Source of the DNA: Ryuthela nishihirai
Taxonomy: Eukaryota > Arthropoda > Arachnida > Araneae > Heptathelidae
Length of the DNA: 64,000 nucleotides
NCBI GenBank assembly: GCA_038380435.1
Contig: JAWZYU010000126.1
Location: forward strand, 558,001-622,000
Reading direction: 5' to 3'
The position numbers and the translations under genes were made by a program. Below, one piece after another: positions 31,202 through 42,246 of the stretch (positions are counted from its first letter, which is position 1; each line of letters starts with the position of its first letter). Below the pieces are notes generated by a model. The model was not told the DNA's origin. It saw nothing but the letters and a program-made list of their open reading frames with translations, and ran no database searches.

Positions 31202-32097
31202 GGGGCGGGGGTGGCTCAGTCGGTAGCCCGCCAGGCTCGTAATCTGTAGTTCCCAGGTTCGAGTTCCAGCTGGGTCAGCGTTGAGATATATCTCCGCAAA
31301 ATTCCCCGCCCTGCCCACGGTCAGTAGGGGACACCGAAGGCCTTGTAAAGACCACCGTCCGTCGGATGGGACGTTAAGCCGTGGCACCGTGTACGGGAGA
31401 GCCATAACCTGTGCACGTTAAAGACACGCTGGATGGCCTTGACGGGAGGATACTATCTGCTCCCAACAGCTGTCCCAGTGGGTCCCCTACCCCAACCTTC
31501 TCTGAGCCTTCGGGGTCCATGTGACCTAGCCATTTAGCCCATTGTGTGCAGAAAAGTGCCGCTCAGAGGTTAAACAACCCAACGTTAAAGAACACGCTGG
31601 ATGACCTTGACGGGAGGCTACCATCTGTCTCCCAACAGCTGTTCCAGTGGGTCCCCTCTCCCCCAACCTTCTCTGAGCCTTCGGGGTCCATGTGACCTGC
31701 CCATTTAGCCCATGGTGTGCAAAAAAGTGCCGCTCAGAGGTAAAACAACCCAACGTTAAAGAACACGCTGGATGGCCTTTACGGGAGGCTACCATCTGTC
31801 TCCCAACAGCTGTTCCAGTGGGTCCCCTCCCCCAACCTTCTCTGAGCCTTCGGGGTCCTTGTGGCCTGGCCATTTAGCCCATGGTGTGCAAAAAAGTGCC
31901 GCTCAGAGGTAAAACAACCCAACGTTAAAGAACACGCTGGATGGCCTTTACGGGAGGCTACCATCTGTCTCCCAACAGCTGTTCCAGTGGGTCCCCTCCC
32001 CCAACCTTCTCTGAGCCTTCGGGGTCCTTGTGGCCTGGCCATTTAGCCCATGGTGTGCAAAAAAGTGCCGCTCAGAGGTAAAACAATCCAATCCAAA
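31202..32097 (+). mobile_element. SINE-A with four tandem 3' modules
   Basis: Head at 31202 and modules starting near 31413, 31583, 31756 and 31926, joined by AACAACCCAACGTTAAAGAA. Modules 3 and 4 are almost identical (both GGCCTTTACGGG and TCCTTGTGGCC), so the last duplication was local and recent. A weak TTTTCCC duplication flanks the block (about 31194 and 32099). Confidence 0.95.
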
Positions 32098-33138
32098 TAT
32101 TTTCCCCCAACCAATCAGGCTGCTTGTTTTCTTTCTTCTTGCCAATATCTTTTGTCTCTCCCTACACATAAAAATAGGAACCATATGAACGCGATGCAGA
32201 AATAGCCTTTCAAAGCACCGCATATAGCAGCGGCATCATCTGAAATCCTTACACGCCGTCAGTGGACGATCGATCGCACCCAATAATAGACTCTCCACGC
32301 TCTATCCCCCTCACTCGCCCCCCCCACTTCTCATAAAATATGACTCTCACGTCTCTTTCCTCCAAGACCAACGATTTGAGAGAAAAATGACTTTCTCTAA
32401 AAAAAAACCTCTTTCTAAAATGGTTATTTAAATGGTATGGGTGTCTCATTCTCCATCCTCCTTCCAATACGCCATCGCTGTGATGTGTGCAGTTTCCTTT
32501 AAAGGCTAATGAAAGGAGGAAAGTAAAATCAGTAGTTATGATCATCACCATCTTTTTCACCGCCACAGGGGGATGGAGGCACCAGCTCAGGTAGTGCACG
32601 GTCTGCAATGAAGGATTACCCATCATTCCTTAGCGACACCACCTAATGGAACACTAACCGTAACTGTGTTTGCTCCTCATCCCCCTCGCTGCTCTCTGTT
32701 GTGAAGAGATCTCGAGCTTCCATCTCATACTGATGCTGCAGCGGGCGATGCCACCCATCGGGCTTTCGCGTAATGGATGCTCGTGTTTGCTGATCTCCTT
32801 CCTCACTCTCCTCCGCTGATCCTTCTCCCTCCTCACCGCAAACCCGATAAAAGCAAAAATCGTAATCGTTTTTTTTTTTTTTTCCTTTCATCACTTCCCA
32901 TTGTTGGCCGACCAAGTGTTGAACACGAGCGTTCCTTTTCCCTTTTCTGTTTGTGGCGATAACAAGTTTACTTTCATCTGTGGAATCATCATTTGTTGTT
33001 TGCTCCCAGTTCATATGTTAAATGATGTTCAGTTTCTTATTTTGAATCGTACCGCTTGTAGCGACTGCAAGACATCAGTTTATAAACTTGAGAATTAAAA
33101 GTTCGGTTATTTCATCCTACGAGCGCCAGCATCGCAGA
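32098..33138. other. Unrecognised DNA with a 123-residue minus ORF
   Basis: The minus-strand ORF at 32643-33014 has an acidic middle (CGEEGEGSAEESEEGD) and a plausible composition, but includes a poly-lysine from the T run at 32869-32883 and has no recognisable domain. A C run lies near 32321. No gene called. Confidence 0.35.
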
Positions 33139-33692
33139 GTTGGGTTGTTTTACCTCTGATCGGCACTTTTTTGCACACCATGGGCTAAATGGCCAGGTCA
33201 CATGGACCCCGAAGGCTCAGAGAAGGTTGGGGGAGGGGACCCATTGGAACAGCTGTTGGGAGACAGATGTTAACCTCCCGTCAAGGCCATACAGCGTGTT
33301 CTTTAACGTTGGGTTGTTTTACCTCTGAGCGGCACTTTTTTGCACACCATAGGCTAAATGGCCAGGTCACATGGACCCCGAAGGCTCAGAGAAGGTTGGG
33401 GGAGGGGACCCACTGGAACAGCTGTTGGGAGACAGATGGTAGCCTCTCGTCAAGGCCATCCAGTATGTTCTTTAACGTGCACAGGGTGTGGCTCTCCCGC
33501 ACACGGTGCCACGGCTCAACGTCCCATCCGACGGACGGCGGCCTTTCCAAGCCCATCGGTGTCCCCTACTGACCGTGGGCAGGGCGGGGAATTTTGCGGA
33601 GATAAATCTCAACGCTGACCCAGCTGGGACTCGAATCTGGGAACTGCAGATTACGAGCCTGGAGCGCTACCGACTGAGCCACCCCCGCCCCT
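33139..33692 (-). mobile_element. SINE-A with two tandem 3' modules
   Basis: One head (33692) and two 3' modules, joined near 33309 by CTTTAACGTTGGGTTG. Imperfect flanking duplication AGCATCGCAGA (about 33128-33138) versus AGCATCACAGA (about 33696-33706). Confidence 0.95.
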
Positions 33693-33956
33693 GCAGCATC
33701 ACAGACATTAACACTATCAGCCCCCTAACACATCGCAGACATTAATATAAAAGCCCCTTGTGCATCATTTTCTACTCTACAATGGGCTTAGGCTTAAGGA
33801 TTTCGTTATAACAACTTCTGAATTTGCATAACATTCCCCACCAAAATCCCTTAGTGATCGACTAGTTATAAATAGTGATGCTAATTTGGAAACTTTCGCT
33901 TTTCAAATATTACTATCCGCCCCCCTCAAGAACTGCTACACGTCACCCCTTAAAAA

Positions 33957-34670
33957 GGGGCGGGAGTGGCTCAATCGGTAGCGCGCCAGGCTCGTAATCT
34001 GTAGTTCCCAGGTTCGAGTCCCAGCTGGGTCAGCGTTGAGATTTATCTCCGCAAAATTCCCCGCCCTGCCCACGGTCAGTAGGGGACACCGATGGGCTTG
34101 GAAAGGCCGCCGTCCGTCGGATGGGACGTTAAGCCGTGGCTCCGTATGCGGAGAGTCACCCTGTGTACGTTAAAGAACACGCTGGATGGTCTTGACGGGA
34201 GGCTACTATCTGTCTCCCAACAGCTATTCCAGTGGGTCTCCTCCCCCAACCTTCTCTGAGCCTTCGGGGTCCTTGTGACCTGGCCATTTAGCCCATGGTG
34301 TGCAAAAGAGTGCCGCTCAGAGGTAAAACAACCCAACGTTAAAGAACACGCTGGATTCCCTTGACGGGAGGCTACCATCTGTCTCCCAACAGCTGTTCCA
34401 GTGGGTCTCCTCCCCCAACCTTCTCTGAGCCTTCGGGGTCCTTGTGACCTGGCCATTTAGCCCATGGTGTGCAAAAAAGTGCCGCTCAGAGGTAAAACAA
34501 CCCTACGTTAAAGAACACGCTGGATGGCCTTGACGGGAGGCTACCATCTGTCTCCCAACAGCTCTTCCAGTGGGTCCCCTCCCCCAACCTTCTCTGAGGT
34601 CCTTGTGACCTGGCCATTTAGCCCATTGTGTTCAAAAAAGTGCGCTGAGAGGTAAAACAATCGAATCCAA
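33957..34670 (+). mobile_element. SINE-A with three tandem 3' modules
   Basis: Head at 33957; modules start near 34168, 34336 and 34507. The last is degraded (missing the GCCTTCGGG part, ending CAATCGAATCC). The first two share TGGGTCTCCTC, again pointing to local copying. No clear target-site duplication. Confidence 0.95.
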
Positions 34671-35194
34671 CTGATCCAACTGTCGCGTCATATAAAAAGT
34701 GATGGAATATTGGATATATGGCGAATGCAGCAGAGTAATAGGAAATGAAAATCGCATAAGGAATGAAAGAGCTGGCTATAGAGAAGAGAATTGAGGATTC
34801 CATGATTTTGGAATTCTCAATTTCTTTCCAACCGTTTCTTCTTCTGCTGAATTATGCAGCGGAGATCAAGGATGACGAGATGGGTTGCGCTCGTGCCAGG
34901 TGAGGGCCACTCGAGAGGACTGCGGCCATTTTTTCACGGCACTAGAATTTCGCCTTTTATTGCCATTTCCTTTCCCCTTGTCTCTTGGATGTTAAAGTTG
35001 GTAGTAATTTCTCCCTTCTGCCTGTCACGTGACACCCGGGCACTGGCGTGACTCATACGGAACAAAATGGACTCTGCAGAAATGCACGAATTGAATGGAA
35101 GACATCGAATGGCAACGAAAGTAAGGATTGCTTTTTTTTTCTTTTTTTTTTTTCGATTTAAATTGAACTCTCGATAAGAAGAAACTCTTTTCTT
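34671..35194. other. Unrecognised DNA
   Basis: Contains a poly-T/C stretch near 35131-35152. Short overlapping ORFs on both strands have no recognisable domains. Confidence 0.45.
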
Positions 35195-35209
35195 TATTGC
35201 TGAAGAGAA

Positions 35210-35762
35210 TTTGGGTTGTTTTACCTCTGAGCGGCACTTTTTTGCACACCATGGGCTAAATGGCCAGGTTACAAGGACCCCGAAGGCAAAGAGAAGGTTG
35301 GGGAAGGGACCCATTGGAACAGCTGTTGGGAGACAGATGGTAGCCTCCCGTCAAGGCCATCCAGCGTGTTCTTTAACGTTGGGTTGTTTTACCTCTGAGA
35401 GGCACTTTTTTGCACACCATGGGCTAAATGGCCAGGTCACATGGACCCCGAAGGCTCAGAGAATGTTGGGGGAGGGGACCCACTGGAACAGCTGTTGGGA
35501 GACAAATGGTAGCCTCCCGTCAAGGCCATCCAGCGTGTTCTTTAACGTGCACAGGGTATGGCTCTCCCGCACACGGGGCCACGGCTTAATGTCCCATCCG
35601 ACGGACGGCGGCCTTTCCAAGCCCATCGGTGTCCCCTACTGACCGTGGGCAGGGCGGGGAATTTTTGCGGAGATAAATCTCAACGCTGACCCAGCTGGGA
35701 CTCGAACCTGGGAACTACAGATTACGAGCCTGGCGCGCTACCGACTGAGCCACCCCAGCCCC
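35210..35762 (-). mobile_element. SINE-A with two tandem 3' modules
   Basis: Flanked by a 15-bp duplication with one mismatch: TATTGCTGAAGAGAA at 35195-35209 and TATTGTTGAAGAGAA at 35763-35777. One head, two modules joined near 35380. One module starts with CAAAGAGAAGG instead of CTCAGAGAAGG. Confidence 0.96.
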
Positions 35763-35805
35763 TATTGTTGAAGAGAAATGAGAGAGAAAGAAGAATTTTT
35801 TTTAT

Positions 35806-35868
35806 GTATCGTATAGGATACCTGGCTTTCGCCCAGGCGGCCCTGGTTCGATTCCCGGCATGGGAACG
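35806..35868 (+). pseudogene. tRNA-Glu (TTC)-like fragment
   Basis: From ATAGGATACC through CCTGGCTTTCGCCCAGG (anticodon arm with TTC), then GGTTCGATTCCCGGC (T arm) to ATGGGAA (3' acceptor strand), it matches animal tRNA-Glu(TTC). The 5' acceptor strand and most of the D arm are not present (35800-35810 reads TTTATGTATCG), so it cannot fold into a complete tRNA. It sits immediately upstream of the SINE-B head. Confidence 0.7.
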
Positions 35869-35876
35869 TATTTTTG

Positions 35877-36078
35877 CCGTCCCGTGACCGAGTGGTTAGC
35901 GCACTTGGCTACTGATCTACGGGACCTGGGTTCGAGCCCCGGGTAAGGCATGAATGTTCGTTTCGTTTTTCTGCTGAGGTCCTGCCATCCTCTCAGACCT
36001 TCTACTATGGCATATAAACTGACAGGCTCCTGTCAGACCTCTGTGGCAAGCAACTGCTTGAGTGGGTATTTATTTTTT
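35877..36078 (+). mobile_element. SINE-B, best copy
   Basis: tRNA-like head: GACCGAGTGGTTAGCGCACT (A-box region) and CTGGGTTCGAGCCCCGGGTA (B-box region). The body has TTTTTCTGCTGAGGTCCTGC, CATCCTCTCAGACCTTC, GGCATATAAACTGACAGG, and CTGTGGCAAGCAACTGCTTG, and the end is GGGTATTTATTTTTTT. It is the longest copy of this family here and the reference for the other three. Confidence 0.85.
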
Positions 36079-36232
36079 TCATCGAACACTTTATGATGTT
36101 GAAACGATAGTTGAAAATTCCTCCCAATATAATTTTTCGTTCACTTAGAGTTGGATTTTGCTAATATAGAATTCATTGGCTATATCGTAGGATGTTGTTT
36201 TTTCAACTTTTATATTGTCCTGTTCTTGATTG

Positions 36233-36389
36233 AATTGCCTTGACGGGAGGTTTCCTTGTGTCTAATAACAGCTGTCCAGTGTATCCCCTTCCCTAACATT
36301 CTCTGAGCCTTGAGGGGTCCTTGTAACGTTCCAATGAACCCACTATGTGTGCAAAACAATGCAGCTCAGAAGTTTTCAGAGGTAAACAA
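36233..36389 (+). mobile_element. Old SINE-A 3' module
   Basis: Diverged plus-strand 3' module (TTGCCTTGACGGGAGGTTTC, CAGCTGTCCAGTG, CTCTGAGCCTTGAGGGG), ending in GAGGTAAACAA with a small GTTTTCAGA insertion. A younger SINE-A starts directly at its tail. Confidence 0.8.
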
Positions 36390-36953
36390 TGGGCGGGGGT
36401 GGCTTAGTCGGTAGCGCGCCAGGCTCGTAATCTGCAGTTCCCAGTTCGAGTCCCAGCTGTACCAGCGTTGAGATTTATTTCCGCTAAAAGCCCCCGCCCT
36501 GCCCAAGGTCAGTAGGGGACACCGATGGGCTTGGAAATGTCACCGTCCGTCGGATAGGACGCTAAGCCGTGGCACCGTGTGCGGGAGAGTCATACCCTGT
36601 GCACTTTAAAGAACATGCTGGATGGCCTTCACCGGAGGCTACCATCCGTCTCCCAACAGCTGTTCAAGAGTTTCCCCTCACCCAACCTTCTCTGAGCCAT
36701 CGGAGTCCTTGTGACCTGGCCATTTAGCCCATTATGTGCGAAAATGTGCCGCTCAGAGGTAAAACTACTCAATTAACAACGTTAAAGAACACGCTGAATG
36801 GCCTTGACGGGAGGTTACCATTTGTGTCCCAACAGCTGTTCCAGTGGGTCCCCTTCCCCAACCTTCTCTGAGCCTTCGGGGTCCTTGTGACCTGGCCATT
36901 TTGCCCATGGTGTGCAAAAAAGTGCTACTCAGAGGTGAAACAACCCAACCCAG
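36390..36953 (+). mobile_element. SINE-A with two tandem 3' modules
   Basis: Head at 36390 and a second 3' module from about 36780. The first module is diverged (TTCAAGAGTTTCCCC) while the second is cleaner. A possible short duplication TAAACAA flanks the block (36383-36389, and again near 36955). Confidence 0.88.
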
Positions 36954-37107
36954 ATAAACAACTCCAGTTCACAGGTAAACAACTCCAGCTGACAGGTAAA
37001 CAACTCCAACTCGCAGACAAACAACTCCAGCTCGCAGACAAACAACTCCAGCTCGCAGGTAAACAGCTCATAGGTAAACGACTCCAGATCACAGGTAAAC
37101 AACTCTC
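36954..37107. repeat. 21-bp tandem repeat, about 7 units
   Basis: Units of AAACAACTCCAGCTCACAGG type repeated with a 21-bp period and one shortened unit near 37063-37078. It begins exactly where the SINE-A tail ends and appears to be an expansion of the tail/target junction (GATAAACAACTCC). It reads as seven-residue repeats (GKQLQLT) in one frame, but there is no start or gene context. Confidence 0.9.
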
Positions 37108-37416
37108 TAATGCATAATATTCTACATGCTCAGAATCAATGAATGGGCATTAATCTTTGGTTGGTTGATTGCGAACGATTCATCAGGAATCACCGAAATC
37201 CCAGGATCTGAGTCAAGATGATTGCTTCAGTCACACTGAAAGACTCTCTGTTGGGAAACTCGAAGTGCCGCCCATTTGCGAAAAAACAATTCTGGAACAT
37301 CAGTTGCAACTATGGCCATGTGATGTCAACCCACGTGATGCTGTTCTTCATGTTCTCAGAAGAATCTGTTTTCCTTGTTACGTCACACAGGGATCACTGC
37401 AGCATCAGATGATGGA
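37108..37416. other. Unrecognised DNA
   Basis: A plus-strand ORF (37169-37549) crosses this and ends inside old SINE sequence. No domain recognised. Confidence 0.45.
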
Positions 37417-37610
37417 GAGTATACTTCTGAGCGACACTTTTCTTCACACAATGATCAAAATGGTCAGGTCACAAGGACCTCAAAGGTTCAGAGAAGGTTG
37501 TAGAAGGGGATCCACTTCAGAGAAGGGGATCAAGTGGAACAGCTGTTAGGAGACAGAGAAAAGCCCCCCCCCCTTCAATAACATCTAGCTTGTGCTTTAA
37601 CGTGCACAGG
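37417..37610 (-). mobile_element. Old SINE-A 3' module
   Basis: Diverged minus-strand module: TTCTGAGCGACACTTTTCTTC, ATGGTCAGGTCACAAGGAC, then a duplicated CACTTCAGAGAAGGGGATC segment, then CAGCTGTTAGGAGACAGAG and GCTTTAACGTGCACAGG. The head side joins the younger copy at 37611. Confidence 0.8.
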
Positions 37611-37994
37611 GTTGGGTTGTTTTACCTCTGAGCGGCACTTTTTTGCACACCATGGGCTAAATGGCCAGGTCACATGGACCCCGAAGGCTCAGAGAAGGTT
37701 GCGGGAGGGGACCCACTGGAACAGCTGTTGGGAGACAGATGGTAGCCTCCCGTCAAGGCCATCCAGCGTGTTCTTTAACGTGCACAGGATATGTCTCTCC
37801 CACACACGGTGCCACGTCTTAACGTCCCATCCGACGGACTGCGGCCTTTCCAAGACCATCGGTGTCCCCTACTGACCGTGAGCAGGGCGGGAAATTTTGC
37901 GGAAATAAATCTCAACGCTGACCCAGCTGGGACTCGAACCTGGGAACTACAGATTACGAGCCTGGCGCGCTACCGACTGAGCCACCCTCGCCCC
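37611..37994 (-). mobile_element. SINE-A, full length
   Basis: Complete minus-strand copy, head at 37994. Its tail begins right after GTGCACAGG of the older copy, i.e. within a homologous SINE context, and no target-site duplication is seen. That could reflect recombination between copies rather than simple insertion. Confidence 0.93.
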
Positions 37995-38837
37995 ACAAAC
38001 AAAAGAGAATCGACCACTTGTGAAATGATCTATTCACAGAGTAAAAGTATCCTCCTCACAGATGATATTTATCGCTGTTGAGGAAATGAAACTAAACTTC
38101 TTCAGTGAAAGAATACTCTGGGAAGTAAGAAATCTTTTCTCTCTCATGATCGTCTCTTTAATCACCCTCCCATTTAAGAGCATCACCTCTCGCTCTGAGT
38201 CATCCTCATCTTGCCTCTTTTAACAGATGAAAACAACTTGAGGAAACACGGCGCTGGATTTCTTCCACTAATAGTGGCAGGGGCGCGCGATGAACGCATT
38301 TCCTCGACAAAAGACTGCGCATCCATCTGCAACACAAAGGATCAAAGTTCACGCTGCAGGCCTCGGGATCGCTGGATCGTGAAACATCACTAGTCGGAGG
38401 AGGTGGAGGAGGGGAAGAATCACTCGCTGCCCGAGGAAACTTCCAGGTTTATCTCTGGCTTTCGACGAATGTGTGCCCACAGTTCGTACTGCAACGCACG
38501 TGGGCCCGTGCCCGAGGCTATTCGCGTTTGTAATGATGTGGATGCACGAGGAATCGGTTTATTTCTTCCATCGCCAGATGCAGTTAGTGAGGCCGTTGCC
38601 ACTTAAGTCAGAAGCGGATGATGATGATGAGAGTCGTGACGGAGAAAGAGAGCCAATGAGGATGGAGAGCTTGTTAACTATGATTTCGCAAAGGATGCCG
38701 GGACCGGCTATAATGAAAGGATCGAAAACAATAAAATTCATCTGGGATCTAGATTTATTATTTCTTTATTCTTCTCTACAAAAGGAATAAATCTGATGTT
38801 TCATTTAATGAAGCCTTCAGCATCTTTTTTTTATCAC
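37995..38837. other. Unique DNA, possible exon signals
   Basis: CTTGCCTCTTTTAACAG (38209-38225) is a good splice-acceptor-like sequence on the plus strand, followed by an open frame to 38393 (segments HGAGFLPLIVAGARDERISS and RPRDRWIVKHH). CpG content is raised from 38270 to 38540. No family is recognised and ORFs overlap on both strands, so I call no gene. Confidence 0.35.
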
Positions 38838-38933
38838 AGAGGGTTTGGTTGTTTAAACTGTGAACGGATTTTTTTTTCATAAACTACGGTACTCGAGATC
38901 ACAAGGACTCCATTGTCTCCCAGCAGGAGCTAG

Positions 38934-39325
38934 GGGCGGGGGTGGCTCAGTCGGTAGCGCGCCAGGCTCGTAATCTGTAGTTCCCAGGTTCGAGTCCCAG
39001 CTGGGTCAGCGTTGAGATTTATCTCCGCAAAATTCCCCGCCCTGCCCACGGTCAGTAGGGGACACCGATGGGCTTGGAAAGGCCGTCGTCCGTCGGATGG
39101 GACGTTAAGCCGTGGCCCCGTGTGTGGGAGAGAGCCAGACCCTGTGCACGTTAAAGAACACGCTGGATGGCCTTGACGGGAGGCTACCATCTGTTTCCCA
39201 ACAGCTGTTCCAGTGGGTCCCCTCCCCCAACCTTCTCTGAGCCTTCGGGGTCCATGTGACCTGGCCATTTAGCCCATGGTGTGCAAAAAAGTGCCGCTCA
39301 GAGGTAAAACAACCCAACCCAACAA
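38934..39325 (+). mobile_element. SINE-A nested in an older SINE-A
   Basis: Plus-strand full-length copy with intact boxes and a CAACCCAACCCAAC tail, in the opposite orientation to its host copy. Flanked by a 15-bp duplication with two mismatches: CCCAGCAGGAGCTAG (38919-38933) and CCCAGAAGGAACTAG (39326-39340). Confidence 0.95.
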
Positions 39326-39512
39326 CCCAGAAGGAACTAGGAAGGAAATCCACAGAACATCTATCAGGAGAGAGATACCTCCGCGCAGCAGCCAATGTTT
39401 TTTTGAAGTGCCGAAGTAATAGACCTCTTAAACACTGTGTCACGGCTTAACCTTCCGTTAGATGGACGACGGCATTTTAAAAGTTATCGATGTCCCCGTT
39501 ATCATCGAAGGC

Positions 39513-39887
39513 TTTGGTTGGGTTGTTTTACCTCTGAGCGGCACGTTTTTTGCACACAATGGCCAGGTCACAAGGACCCCGAATGCTCTGAGAAGGTTGG
39601 AGGAGGGGACCCACTTTAACAGCTGTTGGGAAACAGATGGTAGCCTCCCGTCAAGGCCATCCAGTGTGTTCTTTAACGTGCACAGGGTATGGCTCTCCCG
39701 CACACGGGGTCACGGCTTAACGTTCCATCCGACGGACGGCGGCCTTTCTAAGCCCATCGGTGCCCCCTACTGAGCGTGGGCAGGGCGGGGAATTTTTGCC
39801 GAAATAAATCTCGACGTTGACCCAACTGGAACCTGGGAACTGCAGATGACGTGTCTGGCGCGCTACTGACTGAGCCACCCCCGCCCC
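39513..39887 (-). mobile_element. SINE-A nested in an older SINE-A, second insertion
   Basis: Perfect 12-bp duplication ATCATCGAAGGC at 39501-39512 and 39888-39899. Minus-strand copy, with the B-box region shortened (CAACTGGAACCTGGGAACT) by a deletion, so its promoter is damaged. Confidence 0.96.
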
Positions 39888-40023
39888 ATCATCGAAGGCA
39901 GAGGATGGGTTAGCGGAGATAAATCTTAACACTGGCACAGTTGGGACTCGAACCTGGACTCTGCAGATTGCGAGACATGCACAATTATGATTTCTAACTA
40001 TCCCAATATCTGGTCCTAGAAGG

Positions 40024-40532
40024 TACGGTCGCTCAAAAAAAGCATCCGAACACTACGGTTGATTGCAGAATTCAGAACAAATATCTGGCTACGATTGTTT
40101 TTTAGAAATTAGTGATCTGGCAACCTTCGTGTACGTTACCAGATCACTAATTTCTAAAAAAATCGTTGGCAGATATTTTTCCTGAATTCTATAGTCAACC
40201 ATAGTGTTCGGATATTTTTTTGAGCGACTGTAGGTGGTCATATTATTTTGATACTAGATCGTGTGGACTCACTCACGGAAATATTGAGCGTGTGCAGTTA
40301 CCGTTCACAGCAAACTGGAGCGTGTGCAGTAACTGCACACGCTCCAGTTTGCTGTGAACGGTAACTGGAACGTATACAGTTGCTGTACACGCTCCAGATA
40401 TTTTTCCTGAATTCTGTAATCACGTGACACGAAGGTTGCCAGATCACTAATTTCTAAAAATATCGTTGCCAGATATTTTTTCTGAATTCAGTACTCAACC
40501 ATAGTGTTGGGATACTTTTTTGAGCGACTGTA
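40024..40532. mobile_element. Composite Tc1-type MITE, complete
   Basis: TA-CGGTCGCTCAAAAAAAGC at 40024 and GAGCGACTG-TA at 40532. Internal boundary CGACTGTAGGTGGTCA near 40225-40240. The first module is a simple foldback; the second has AGGTGGTCATATTAT and the nested GCGTGTGCAGT and CGTATACAGT palindromes. Same architecture as the element at 22922. Confidence 0.9.
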
Positions 40533-41405
40533 TTGCTCTCTTAGGAGAAATTCCTCTCAGTCAATAGGAGAAAAACGTTTTATGAGACGAGAATCTCGAC
40601 TTTTTTTCATCATCTGAGGAAGCGATTTTTCTCCGCCCCCCCCCCCCCCCCTCTCTTCCAATTACTTCGATATCTGTTGCCAGAGGAACAATTTTCGAAG
40701 AGACAGCCATTTCGTTGCCGCCTGTTACGGAACCAGACTCCATAAACGAATCGCCGAGCGCCAGTCGTCCCAAATAATCCTTCTTAAACATAACTGTATC
40801 CGATTAATTCGATCTAGATCCACTAAAAGAGCAAAATGAATTCTTTTGAAAAGCCCGACCTCACTCCTCCCTTCAACAATCTGAAAGATTCGATTTTACT
40901 TTTATTGACTGCACCTTAAACTAACCGATTTTGTTACGTATTTCTAAATATAACCAGCGGAGTTCTGCGTGAAATTTCCCCAGAGATCTTGAATCACGTG
41001 CTTCAATACGCGTAATGAAGCATCTCCTCCTCCTCCTCCTCCTCCTGCTCGCGAAAGACGTCTCCTCTCCATCTTCCTCTCTCTCCGAAGGACCCATCAG
41101 TATTCTTCAGCGTTGGTGATTAATTAGGAGAAGATTTCCGCTTAAGAAACTGCCATCGTGCCCCTAAGTAACCCAATAAAAGGCGGAGTCGTCCGTCAGG
41201 GCGGATCTCTGTGCCGCGTGCCGCCCTGTAATCACGTTTGCGCAGTACGCAGTTGCTGCCGAACGACGCTATCAAGAAAGGAACGAAATTAGCTCTGGGA
41301 GATCTTCTGCTGGTGCTTTGAAATCCTCCCAGGAGGATCTGCTGCTGCAGGAATGTTAAGTGCGTTAGTAAGCCCAACTGAGATCACCATGGCGAAATTT
41401 ATGCG
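40533..41405. other. Unique DNA with C-run and CTC microsatellite
   Basis: A C homopolymer lies near 40637-40651 and a CTC repeat at about 41024-41047. The CTC repeat gives a 34-codon ORF from 41015 that begins with Met-Lys-His and nine leucines; this is explained by the microsatellite. A minus-strand ORF at 41120-41377 has no known domain. Confidence 0.45.
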
Positions 41406-41419
41406 CAGGATTTGACAGG

Positions 41420-42130
41420 TTGTTGGGTTGTTTTACCTCTGAGCGGCACACCATGGGCTAAATGGTCAGGTCACAAGAACCCCGAAGGCTCAGAGAAGGT
41501 TGGGGGAGGGGACCCACTGGAACAGCTGTTGGGAGACAGATGGTAGCCTCCCGTCAAGGCCATCCAGCGTGTTCTTTAACGTTGGGTTGTTTTACCTCTG
41601 AGCGGCACTTTTTTGCACACCATGGGCTAAATGGCCAGGTCACATGGACCCCGAAGGCTCAGAGAAGGTTGGGGGAGGGGACCCACTGGAACAGCTGTTG
41701 GGAGATAGCTGGTAGTCTCCCGTCAAGGCCATCAAGCGTGTTCTTTAACGGGTTGTTTTACCTCTGAGCTGCACTTTTTTGCACACCATGGGCTAAATGG
41801 CCAGGTCACATGGACCCCGAAGGCTCAGAGAAGGTTGGGGGAGGGGACCCACTGGAACAGCTGTTGGGAGACAGATGGTAGCCTCTCGTCAAGGCCATCC
41901 AGCGTGTTCTTTAACGTGCACAGGGTATGGCTCTCCCGCACACGGAGCCACGGCTTAACGTCCCATCCGACGGACGGCGGCTTTCCAAGCCAATTGGTGT
42001 TCCCAACTGACCGTTTGCAGGGCGGGGAATTTTGCGGAGATAAATCTCAACGCTGACCTAGCTGGGACTCGAACCTAGGAACTGCAGATTACGAGCCTGG
42101 CGCGCTACCGACTGAGCCACACCCGCCCCA
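41420..42130 (-). mobile_element. SINE-A with three tandem 3' modules
   Basis: Flanked by CAGGATTTGACAGG (41406-41419) and CAGGATTTGATAGG (42131-42144), a 14-bp duplication with one mismatch. One head; modules join near 41580 and 41750. The outermost module has lost the CTTTTTTG run before CACACCATGGG. Confidence 0.96.
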
Positions 42131-42246
42131 CAGGATTTGATAGGACTTTCATATCCTGGTTCCCATTTATTAGCGAAAGCAGACTTTCTATTTTTGATTT
42201 GCAGAGCTGTAGATCATTTGGGATGAGTCTGGTGCTGAAATATAGA

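Larger units (their letters stand above)
38838..39985 (-). mobile_element. Ancient SINE-A split by two younger SINE-As
   Basis: Three pieces of one diverged minus-strand copy: 38838-38933 (tail and 3' module: TTGGTTGTTTAAACTGTG, ATCACAAGGACTCC), 39326-39512 (CACGGCTTAACCTTCCGTTA, GATGGACGACGGCATTTTAA, GTTATCGATGTCCCC), and 39888-39985 (GCGGAGATAAATCTTAACAC, GGGACTCGAACCTGG). Removing the two insertions and their duplications restores a continuous order from tail to head. This gives a relative age order for the family. Confidence 0.85.

Noticed and set aside
32643..33014. 123-residue acidic minus-strand protein
   Set aside because: No domain, includes a poly-lysine encoded by a T/A run, no supporting signals.
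41015..41118. Small secreted peptide starting Met-Lys-His followed by nine leucines
   Set aside because: The leucine run is a CTC microsatellite; no other support.
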